A stretch of DNA of 64,000 nt from JAIBJN01 sp035762005 (GTDB lineage: Bacteria; Actinomycetota; Thermoleophilia; Gaiellales; Gaiellaceae). The first letter of the stretch is position 1, and every line of letters starts with the position of its first letter. The stretch spans positions 1-64,000 of the forward strand of contig DASTQA010000023.1 in NCBI GenBank assembly GCA_035762005.1, given 5' to 3'. Positions 41,841 to 48,668 of this stretch are shown here, one piece after another. The notes under the pieces were generated by a model that was given only the letters and a program-made list of their open reading frames with translations, searched no databases and was not told the DNA's origin. Position numbers and translations under genes: made by a program.

Positions 41841-43939
41841 TGCCGTTGGCGCGCGACCCGCGCCACGACGTCCTCTTCGAGCCGCTCGCGATCGGGCCGA
41901 AGACGCTCCGCAACCGCTTCTACCAGGTGCCCCACTGCACGGGCTTCGGCGTCCAGAAGCCCGGCGCGCAGGCGCGCTACCGGGCGACGAAGGCGGAGGG
42001 CGGCTGGGCGGCGGTCTGCACCGAGTACTGCGCCGTCAGCCCCGACTCCGACGAGACGCCGTTCATCTCGGCGCGCCTCTGGGACGACGGCGACCTGCGC
42101 GCCCTCGCGCTCATGTGCGAGGAGGTGCACGAGCACGGCGCGCTCGCCGGCGTCGAGCTGCACCACTCGGGCGCCCACTGCCCCCGGCGCGAGTACCGCC
42201 TGCCGGCCGTCGCTCCCTCGCAGCTCGCGAGCGAGTACCTGCTCGTCACGCCGAAGGCGATGGAGCTCGACGACATCCGGCGCGTGCAGGCCGACTGGGC
42301 CGAGGCCGCCCGGCGGGCGCGCGAGGCGGGATTCGACATCGTCTACGTCTACGGCGCGCACAGCTACCTGCCGATGCAGTTCCTCTCGCCGTTCTACAAC
42401 CGGCGGACGGACGCCTACGGCGGCTCGTTCGAGAACCGGGCGCGCTTCTGGCTCGAGCTGCTCGAGCTGACCCGTGAGGCCGTGGAGGGCGAGTGCGCCG
42501 TCGCCTCGCGCATCGCCGTCGACGCGCTCGGGCCCTACGGCGTCGACCTCGAGGAGGGCCTCGCCTTCGTGCGCGCGGCCGACGGGCTCGTCGACCTCTG
42601 GGACGTGAACGTCGGCTCCGCGCAGGAGTGGTCGAAGGACTCGGGCCCGTCGCGCTTCTTCCCCCAGGGCCACCAGCTCGAGTGGACCGGCCGCGTCCGC
42701 GAGGCGACGGCGAAGCCGATCGTCGGCGTCTCGCGCCTGACCGACCCCGACCGCATGGCCGAGATCGTCGCGAGCGGCGTCTGGGACGTGATCGGCGCCG
42801 CGCGGCCCTCGATCGCCGACCCGTTCCTGCCGCGGAAGATCGAGGAGGGCCGGCTGGACGAGATCCGGGAGTGCATCGGCTGCAACATCTGCATCCCGAA
42901 GTCGGATCCGGGCGGCAACATCGGCTGCACGCAGAACGCGACCGCCGGGGAGGAGTTCAGGCGCGGCTGGCACCCGGAGCGGTTCGAGCCGGCGGCCAAC
43001 GCCGACCGCGACGTCCTCGTCGTCGGCGCCGGTCCGGCCGGGATGGAGTGCGCGATCGTCCTCGGCAAGCGCGGCTTCCGCCGCGTGCACCTCGTGGAGG
43101 CGGAGGACGAGATCGGCGGCTGCATGCGCTGGGTCACGCGCCTTCCCGGACGGGGCGAGTGGGCCCGCGTCGTCAACTGGCGCCGGATCCAGCTCGACAA
43201 GCTCGGGAACGTCGAGGTGATCCCGCGCACCCGGCTCGGGGCCGGTGACGTCCTCCTCTACGGCGCCGAGCTCGTCGTCGTGGCGACGGGCGCCTTCTGG
43301 TCGCCCGTCGGCCTCAACCGGGAGACGCACGAGCCGATCGTCGGCGCGGACGCCTCCCTGCCGCACGTGCTCACGCCCGAGCAGGTGATGGTCGAGGGCA
43401 AGGCGCCTCCGGGCGAGCGCGTGGCGGTCTACGACTGCGACGGCTACTTCACCGGCCCCGACCTGGCCGAGAAGCTCGCCGGCGAGGGCTTCCGCGTCGA
43501 CCTCGTGACGTCGCTCGAGGACGTCGCGCCCTTCGCCCACGAGACGCTCGAGCAGGCGCACCTGAAGCGGCGGCTGCACGAGGCCGGGGTGCGCATGCAC
43601 CGCGGCGTCGTCGTCGACCGGGTCGCGCCCGGGCTGCTCGCCGGCCTGAGCGAGCTCGGCGAGAGGTTCGAGCTCGAGACGGACGCCGTCGTGCTCGTCA
43701 CCCAGCGCGTCTCGGACGACGCGCTCTACGGGAAGCTGCGGTCCGACGAGGAGCGGCTCGCCGCCGAGGGCATCGAGGCCGTCCACAGGGTCGGTGACTG
43801 CGTCGCGCCGCAGCTCATCGCCGACGCGATCTTCGACGGCCACCGCCTGGCCCGCGAGATCGACGCGCCGAACCCGGCCGTGCCGCTCCCCTGGAGGCGG
43901 GAGCGGATCGCGCTCGCGGCGGAGAGGGTCGGTGCCTGA
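41840..43939 (+). CDS. TMADH/DMADH-like flavoprotein, paralogue 2
   Basis: A 699-residue iron-sulfur flavoprotein: FMN barrel, [4Fe-4S] motif (CIGCNICIPK ... GCTQN), then FAD/ADP domains (VLVVGAGPAGMECA). Cys33 in FYQVPHCTGFG matches the FMN-linked cysteine of trimethylamine dehydrogenase. AVCTEYCAVSPDSDET resembles the TMADH segment with the substrate-binding Tyr. N-dealkylation of a methylated amine is therefore the best guess. GTG 41840 overlaps the oxygenase stop by one base; TTG 41846 is an alternative that matches the start of the paralogue at 30877. Confidence 0.88.
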   Translation: MPLARDPRHDVLFEPLAIGPKTLRNRFYQVPHCTGFGVQKPGAQARYRATKAEGGWAAVCTEYCAVSPDSDETPFISARLWDDGDLRALALMCEEVHEHGALAGVELHHSGAHCPRREYRLPAVAPSQLASEYLLVTPKAMELDDIRRVQADWAEAARRAREAGFDIVYVYGAHSYLPMQFLSPFYNRRTDAYGGSFENRARFWLELLELTREAVEGECAVASRIAVDALGPYGVDLEEGLAFVRAADGLVDLWDVNVGSAQEWSKDSGPSRFFPQGHQLEWTGRVREATAKPIVGVSRLTDPDRMAEIVASGVWDVIGAARPSIADPFLPRKIEEGRLDEIRECIGCNICIPKSDPGGNIGCTQNATAGEEFRRGWHPERFEPAANADRDVLVVGAGPAGMECAIVLGKRGFRRVHLVEAEDEIGGCMRWVTRLPGRGEWARVVNWRRIQLDKLGNVEVIPRTRLGAGDVLLYGAELVVVATGAFWSPVGLNRETHEPIVGADASLPHVLTPEQVMVEGKAPPGERVAVYDCDGYFTGPDLAEKLAGEGFRVDLVTSLEDVAPFAHETLEQAHLKRRLHEAGVRMHRGVVVDRVAPGLLAGLSELGERFELETDAVVLVTQRVSDDALYGKLRSDEERLAAEGIEAVHRVGDCVAPQLIADAIFDGHRLAREIDAPNPAVPLPWRRERIALAAERVGA

Positions 43940-44702
43940 CCAGCCCCTCCTCGACGTCGCCCGGGAGGGCGCCGTTTGCGTCCTCACGCTCCGGCGCGAG
44001 GAGAAGCTGAACGCGATCTCGACGGCGCTCGAGCGCGAGCTCCTCTCCGCGCTCGCGGGCCCGGCGGTGCGGGAGAGCCGCTGCGTCGTCTTCGCGGGCG
44101 GCGCGCGCGCCTTCTCCGCCGGCGCCGACCTCGTCGAGCCCCGCGACGAGTCGCCCGAGGGGATCGCGGCCTACTACGGGGACACCGGGGACGTGTACGA
44201 GCGCGTCGCCGCCCTGCCCCAGCCCACGGTGAGCGCGATCGCGGGGTGGTGCCTGGGCGCGGGCCTCGAGCTCGCGCTCGCGACGGACTTCCGGATCGCC
44301 GACACGACCGCCGTCTTCGGGCTCCCGGAGGTCGAGCTCGGCATCGTCCCCAGCTCGGGCGGCACCCAGCGCCTCGTCCGCCTGCTCGGCCCCGCCCGCG
44401 CGAAGGAGCTCATGCTCCTGCGCCCGCGCGTCGACGCCGAGGAGGCGCTCCGTCTGGGGCTCGTCACGGAGGTCGCCGCCGAGAGGCGCGCCCTCCCGCG
44501 GGCGGTCGAGGTCGCGGAGCGGATCGCGTCGCTGCCCCCGCTCGCGGCCTCGTACGCGAAGCAGGCGGCCGACGCGCTCGCGGAGGCCTCCCGCGAGGCC
44601 GGGATCCTCGTCGAGCGCCTCGCCTACGCCGCGCTCGCACAGACGGAGACCGCCCGCGCCGCCGGCCGGGCGTTCTCCGAGCGCTCCCGCCCGAGCGAGT
44701 GA
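43932..44702 (+). CDS. Enoyl-CoA hydratase/isomerase family protein
   Basis: A 256-residue crotonase-fold protein. The oxyanion-hole segments are GARAFSAGADLV and AGWCLGAGLELALATDFRIA; GLPEVELGIVPSSGGTQRL includes the usual catalytic Glu position. GTG 43932 overlaps the upstream stop by 8 nt, so it is the last gene of the amine operon. Its substrate could be an acyl-CoA formed from the amine's carbon chain, for example from carnitine. Confidence 0.9.
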   Translation: MPDQPLLDVAREGAVCVLTLRREEKLNAISTALERELLSALAGPAVRESRCVVFAGGARAFSAGADLVEPRDESPEGIAAYYGDTGDVYERVAALPQPTVSAIAGWCLGAGLELALATDFRIADTTAVFGLPEVELGIVPSSGGTQRLVRLLGPARAKELMLLRPRVDAEEALRLGLVTEVAAERRALPRAVEVAERIASLPPLAASYAKQAADALAEASREAGILVERLAYAALAQTETARAAGRAFSERSRPSE

Positions 44703-44717
44703 CCGCTGCTCGGGCGG
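44687..44717. terminator. 10-bp hairpin across the crotonase stop codon
   Basis: CCGCCCGAGC (44687-44696) pairs with GCTCGGGCGG (44708-44717) around an 11-nt loop that contains the stop codon. It lies between convergent genes and may end transcription from both sides. Confidence 0.5.
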
Positions 44718-44732
44718 CGGCGGTTGACTCGG

Positions 44733-45500
44733 CTACCCGAGGAGGTCGACGGGATCGCCGACGCGCACGCGGCCGGGCTCCTCGACGTCCGCGTAGACGC
44801 CGAAGTCGACGTGCTTGCCGTCGGCGAGCCCGCGGTAGGCGGGGATCGCGCGCAGCGTGTCGAAGTCCCGCTCGCCGGTCTCGGGATTCTGGGTCGTCGT
44901 CGCGCAGCGGGCACACGCCTCGACGACGCTCACGACCGTCCCGCCGAGGCGCAGGCGCCGCCCGATCCAGGTGTCCTCCTCGTGCGGCTCGCAGCCCGCC
45001 AGCTGGACGAGCATACGGAAGCGGCGCCCGTCGACCGGGCCCTCGTGGCCCGACCGCCGCGCCAGCTCCTCGAGGGACGCCTCCGAGAGGAGCGACACGA
45101 CGCGCTCGTCCCAGCCGCCGCCCTCGGCGACGACACGGACGACGCGGACCTCCTTGCCGATGAAGCCCGAGAGCGCCTCGCCGAACGGCCCCGCGACCAC
45201 GTGTGTCGCCACCGGGCGGCCCCAGAGGTCGACCTCGACCGCCTCCCCGAGGCGGACGTCGTCCTCGACCGTGGTCCCGTCCGGGAAGCGGAGCGCGAGC
45301 CGCTCGCCGGCGGGATCGTAGTCCGGGACGACCGTGACGAGGCGCCCGTGGCGGATCCCGCTGAAGAGCCGGCCGCGCCGGTCGAGGAGGAGGAACTGGC
45401 GGTTCCCGGGGACGCCTTCCCGCTCCACCGCGATCTCCGCGGGATGGTGGACGGCGAGGCCTTTGACCGGGGCGATCGTCAGGCGCGAGACGACGGGCAT
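44733..45500 (-). CDS. MOSC-domain protein (molybdenum cofactor-binding)
   Basis: A 255-residue protein with an N-terminal MOSC b-barrel (VSRLTIAPVKGLAVHHPAEI) and a C-terminal MOSC domain. The conserved cysteine lies in EACARCATTTQNPETGE near residue 192. MOSC proteins bind sulfurated Moco, as in YcbX, YiiM and the C-terminus of eukaryotic Moco sulfurase. It may serve N-hydroxylated base reduction or Moco handling; the Mo hydroxylase lies 39 kb away. A -10 box lies 6 nt before ATG 45500. Confidence 0.88.
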   Translation of the reverse strand: MPVVSRLTIAPVKGLAVHHPAEIAVEREGVPGNRQFLLLDRRGRLFSGIRHGRLVTVVPDYDPAGERLALRFPDGTTVEDDVRLGEAVEVDLWGRPVATHVVAGPFGEALSGFIGKEVRVVRVVAEGGGWDERVVSLLSEASLEELARRSGHEGPVDGRRFRMLVQLAGCEPHEEDTWIGRRLRLGGTVVSVVEACARCATTTQNPETGERDFDTLRAIPAYRGLADGKHVDFGVYADVEEPGRVRVGDPVDLLG

Positions 45501-45504
45501 CCGC

Positions 45505-46272
45505 CTAGCGTAGCTCCGGGGCGGGCGGGGGCTCGCCCTGCCCCCAGGCGTCCGCGCCGCCGTCCACGACGACGGTCGTGCCGGTCACGTAGGAGGCGGC
45601 GGGCGAGGCGAGGAAGGCGATGACGGCGGCCGCCTCCTCGGCCGTGCCGGCCCGGCCGAGCGGGATCGAGCGCTCCCAGGCGGCGATACGCTCGCGCCCG
45701 TAGCCCTCGAGCCCCTCGCTGAGGATCGTCCCGAGCGCGACGCAGACGGAGCGAATCCCGTAGCGGCTCCACTCCCCCGCGAGGCCGGCGGCGAGGTTCT
45801 CGACGGCGGCGCGCGCCGCGGCCGCGTGCGCGAACCCCGGGATCCCCCGGCGCGGGCTGAAGCCGACGAAGACGACGACGCCGCCCCGGTTGGGGATCAT
45901 CGAGCGCGTGGCGACCGTGCGCGTCACGTTCCAGGCGGCGTCGACCGCGAGCCGGTGCACCGCGCGCCACCCGTTCGCCGAGATCTCCTCCGCGGGCGCG
46001 ACGAACTGCCCGCCCGCGTTGTTCACGAGGACGTCGATCCGCCCGAAGCGGTCGAGTACCGCGTCCACGAGCGCCTCCACCTGCTCGGGCTCGCGGACGT
46101 CGGTCGGGACGGCGAGGGCTTCCCGGCCGAGCGCCTCGACCTCGGCGCGGGCGGACTCGATCGGCTCCGGCCGGCGACCGCAGACGGCCACGGCGGCGCC
46201 CCCGCGCGCGAGCGCGAGCGCCGTCGCCCGGCCGATCCCGGTGCCGCCACCGGTGACGAGGGCGACCGTCAT
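45505..46272 (-). CDS. Short-chain dehydrogenase/reductase (FabG-like)
   Basis: A 255-residue SDR. TGGGTGIGRATALAL binds the cofactor, NNAGGQFV is the stabilising motif. The usual YxxxK position reads AHAAAARAAVENLAAGLAG, so neither Tyr nor Lys is where expected; this resembles the divergent dienoyl-CoA-reductase-like subgroup. The C-terminus VDGGADAWGQG is standard. It precedes the MOSC gene by 4 nt, and its 3' end carries the MOSC promoter. Confidence 0.82.
   Translation of the reverse strand: MTVALVTGGGTGIGRATALALARGGAAVAVCGRRPEPIESARAEVEALGREALAVPTDVREPEQVEALVDAVLDRFGRIDVLVNNAGGQFVAPAEEISANGWRAVHRLAVDAAWNVTRTVATRSMIPNRGGVVVFVGFSPRRGIPGFAHAAAARAAVENLAAGLAGEWSRYGIRSVCVALGTILSEGLEGYGRERIAAWERSIPLGRAGTAEEAAAVIAFLASPAASYVTGTTVVVDGGADAWGQGEPPPAPELR
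45507..45512 (-). promoter_or_regulatory. -10 hexamer TACGCT, 6 nt before ATG 45500
   Basis: Minus strand: TACGCT, six bases, ATG of the MOSC gene. The box lies within the last codons of the upstream SDR. Confidence 0.45.
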
Positions 46273-46319
46273 GGACGGAGGACTATCACCGCCCCCGCGC
46301 CCCGGGCAAGCGGGCGGCG

Positions 46320-46325
46320 TAGGAT
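46320..46325 (+). promoter_or_regulatory. -10 hexamer TAGGAT, 8 nt before GTG 46334
   Basis: TAGGAT, eight bases, then GTG of the acyl-CoA dehydrogenase gene; leaderless type. Confidence 0.5.
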
Positions 46326-46333
46326 CCGCCCTC

Positions 46334-47521
46334 GTGACCCCGACCGTCCCCGAGCTGCCCGCCGACGTCCGCGAGCTGAAGGAGCGCGTCGCCGCGTTCC
46401 TCGAACGTGAGGTCTACCCGCTCGAGCAGCGGGTGGCCGAGGCCGGGCGAATCGAGGAGGCGTGGGTCGACGAGCTCCGCGGGAAGGCGCGGGCCGAGGG
46501 CTTCTCCATGCGCAACATGCCAGCCGAGGCCGGCGGCGGCGCGCTCCCCATGCTCGGCCAGGTGGCCCTCGAGGAGGAGTCGGGCAAGGCGACGAACGGC
46601 CTCGGCTTCGCCGTCGTCGACCGGGGCCCCGCCGAGCTGTGGGACATCGCCACGCCCGAGCAGCGCGAGCGCTTCGTGGCGCCGATCCTCCGCGGGGAGT
46701 ACCGCGAGGCGTGGGCGGTGACGGAGCCGGGCGCCGGCTCGGACGTGAGCGGGATCGCCACCACGGCGGAGCGCGACGGCGACGACTGGCGCCTGAACGG
46801 GGAGAAGTGGTTCGTGACGAGCGAGGGCGAGCCGGGCTTCTACCTCGTCCTCGCAATCGACTCAGCCAGGGGCGAGGGCGGGGGAGGAGAGCAGATGCTC
46901 TTCGTCGTCCCGCGCGGCACGCCCGGGCTCGAGCTCCGGCGGACTCCCTCGTTCCTCCACGACCCGTACCTCGACCACCACCCCGAGCTCGTCCTGCGCG
47001 ACTGCCGCGTCCCGGACGCGAACCGGATCCCGGAGGGCGGCGGCGAGGGTGCACGCGAGTGGTTCCTCGTCGAGCGGCTCTTCATCGCGGCGCGCTGCTG
47101 CGGAGCGGCGGCGCGCTCGCTCGAGCTCGCGCGCGGGTACGCCCTCGAGCGCGAGACCTTCGGCGTCAAGATCGCCGAGCACCAGGGCGTCTCCTTCCAG
47201 CTCGCCGACTCGCTCACCGAGCTCCTCGCGGCGCGGCTCCTCACCTACCACGCGGCCGCCGCGTTCGACACCGAGCCGGACCGGAAGGTCGTCCACGGCA
47301 AGGTGGCGATGGCGAAGCTCTACGCCTCGGAGGCGGCGGGCCGCATCGTCGACCGCGCGCTCCAGGTGCTCGGCGGCCGCGGCTACATGACCGAGAGCCC
47401 GGTCGCGCGCTTCTACCGGGAGGTGCGGGTCGACCGCATCTGGGAGGGGACGAGCGAGATCCAGCGCCTCATCGTCTCCCGCGGCCTCCTGAAGCGCGGC
47501 ACCGCGCCCTACCTCCGCTGA
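46334..47521 (+). CDS. Acyl-CoA dehydrogenase family flavoprotein (first copy)
   Basis: A 395-residue FAD enzyme. AWAVTEPGAGSDVSGIATTA is the central FAD/substrate strand, GEKWFVTSEGE follows, and RIWEGTSEIQRLI contains the Glu expected as catalytic base. It removes two hydrogens from an acyl-CoA and hands electrons to ETF. GTG 46334 is the only good start. The 3' side runs into a repeat-filled gap, not a normal terminator. Confidence 0.92.
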   Translation: MTPTVPELPADVRELKERVAAFLEREVYPLEQRVAEAGRIEEAWVDELRGKARAEGFSMRNMPAEAGGGALPMLGQVALEEESGKATNGLGFAVVDRGPAELWDIATPEQRERFVAPILRGEYREAWAVTEPGAGSDVSGIATTAERDGDDWRLNGEKWFVTSEGEPGFYLVLAIDSARGEGGGGEQMLFVVPRGTPGLELRRTPSFLHDPYLDHHPELVLRDCRVPDANRIPEGGGEGAREWFLVERLFIAARCCGAAARSLELARGYALERETFGVKIAEHQGVSFQLADSLTELLAARLLTYHAAAAFDTEPDRKVVHGKVAMAKLYASEAAGRIVDRALQVLGGRGYMTESPVARFYREVRVDRIWEGTSEIQRLIVSRGLLKRGTAPYLR

Positions 47522-47583
47522 GCCCCTGCCTCAGCGAGCCATGCCTCCGCCGAGCCGTGCCTCCGCGGAGCCCTGCCTCCGCG
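47520..47583. repeat. Four tandem 16-bp repeats at the acyl-CoA dehydrogenase stop
   Basis: Units begin at 47520, 47536, 47552 and 47568. The consensus is GAGCCNTGCCTCCGCN; copies two to four differ at one to three positions. The first unit includes bases of the TGA stop. A fifth partial unit starts GAGCCCGG at 47584. The period is not a multiple of three and the units are non-coding. Confidence 0.8.
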
Positions 47584-47600
47584 GAGCCCGGACGGACAAA

Positions 47601-47615
47601 GTGACACGGTGTCAC
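47601..47615. repeat. 15-bp palindrome GTGACACgGTGTCAC, copy 3
   Basis: Perfect palindrome extended by AAA on the left and TTT on the right, for 21 bp of symmetry. Same heptamers as the two copies upstream of the AAA ATPase. Confidence 0.8.
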
Positions 47616-47675
47616 TTTGTCGTGGGCCTCCCGCGCCGGCGGCTCGAGCCTCGAGCGCGCGCGGCTCGCGAGCAA

Positions 47676-47690
47676 GTGACACGGTGTCAC
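47676..47690. repeat. 15-bp palindrome GTGACACgGTGTCAC, copy 4
   Basis: Perfect palindrome extended to CAA...TTG, 75 bp from copy 3. Confidence 0.8.
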
Positions 47691-47711
47691 TTGGAGCCGG
47701 GCGCACTTCCG

Positions 47712-47880
47712 GCGAACGTCTCGCGCGTCTTCGGCGACCCTCCCGCGCCTCCCGCGAACGTCGCCCGCGCCTCCGCCACGTCTCCCGCGCCTCCGAACGT
47801 CTCCCGCGCCTCCCGGGACGTCTCCCGTGGCTTCCGGGCACGTCTACGCGCGTCGTCGGGGCTACGTCTCGCGCGGCGTC
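47712..47880. repeat. About eight degenerate 20-23-bp tandem repeats
   Basis: Successive units share the core ACGTCTCCCGCGCCTCC with decay toward the end. Unit starts are near 47712, 47734, 47754, 47775, 47795, 47816, 47837 and 47858. The last unit overlaps the 3' end of the SDR gene at 47862, so the array may supply that protein's C-terminal codons. Confidence 0.65.
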
Positions 47881-48668
47881 AGGGCCGGCAGGTAGCTCTC
47901 CTGCTCGAGCCAGTGGCCGCCGTCGATCGTGAGGTTCTCGCCCGTGACGTAGTCGGCCCAGGGCGAGCAGAGCGCGGCCGCCCAGCACGCGACCTCCTCC
48001 GGCGTCGCGAGCCGGCCGGCGGGCACGGTCGCCGCGACGCGCGCGCGGTCCTCCTCCGTCGGCCAGAGCGCCTGCCCGGCGCCCTCCGTGTCGGTCGGGC
48101 CGGGGCAGATCGTGTTCAGGCGGATGCGGTGCGGAGCCCACTCGACGGCGAGCGTCCGCGTCATCGCGAGGAGGCCCGCCTTGGCCGCGGCCGAGTGCAC
48201 GGTGCCGGGGCCTCCCGTCCACGCGTAGCTCGCGATCACGCTCAGGATCGCGCCGCCCTCGCCCTGCTCGATCATCCGGCGGCCGGCGGCGCGCGTGCAC
48301 AGGAACCCGCCGTCGAGGACGATGGCGACGACCGCGCGCCAGCCGTTCGGCGAGAGCTCCTCGCCCTTGACGACGAAGTTGCCGGCGGCGTTGTTCACGA
48401 GGACGTCGAGGCGGCCGAACCGCTCGACGGCGGCCGAGACGAGCGCCTCGACCGCCTCGGGGTCGCGCACGTCCGTCGGCCGGGCGAGCGCACGGCCCCC
48501 GTTGGCCTCGACGAGCGCCACCGTCTCGGTGAGGGGCTCGGGCCGCCGGCCGGCGACCGTCACGGCGGCGCCGAGGCGCGCGAGCTCGAGCGCGATCGCC
48601 CGGCCGAGTCCGGTGCCGCCGCCCGTGACGACCGCGGCCTTCCCGTCGAACGTGCCCTCAGCGAGCAT
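47862..48668 (-). CDS. SDR-family 2,4-dienoyl-CoA reductase-like protein
   Basis: A 268-residue SDR. TGGGTGLGRAIALEL binds NADP(H) and VNNAAGNFV is conserved. The active-site stretch reads VHSAAAKAGLLAMTRTLAVE: the usual Tyr of YxxxK is His-Ser, but Lys is kept, as in peroxisomal 2,4-dienoyl-CoA reductases, and CPGPTDTEG also matches that group. It would reduce a dienoyl-CoA so unsaturated chains can enter b-oxidation. ATG 48668 has a GGAG ribosome site and overlaps the synthetase gene by 11 nt. Confidence 0.85.
   Translation of the reverse strand: MLAEGTFDGKAAVVTGGGTGLGRAIALELARLGAAVTVAGRRPEPLTETVALVEANGGRALARPTDVRDPEAVEALVSAAVERFGRLDVLVNNAAGNFVVKGEELSPNGWRAVVAIVLDGGFLCTRAAGRRMIEQGEGGAILSVIASYAWTGGPGTVHSAAAKAGLLAMTRTLAVEWAPHRIRLNTICPGPTDTEGAGQALWPTEEDRARVAATVPAGRLATPEEVACWAAALCSPWADYVTGENLTIDGGHWLEQESYLPALTPRET

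Noticed and set aside
47520..47880. Possible CRISPR array
   Set aside because: Repeat units are directly abutting without unique spacers, the two arrays differ in sequence and length, and no cas genes are present.
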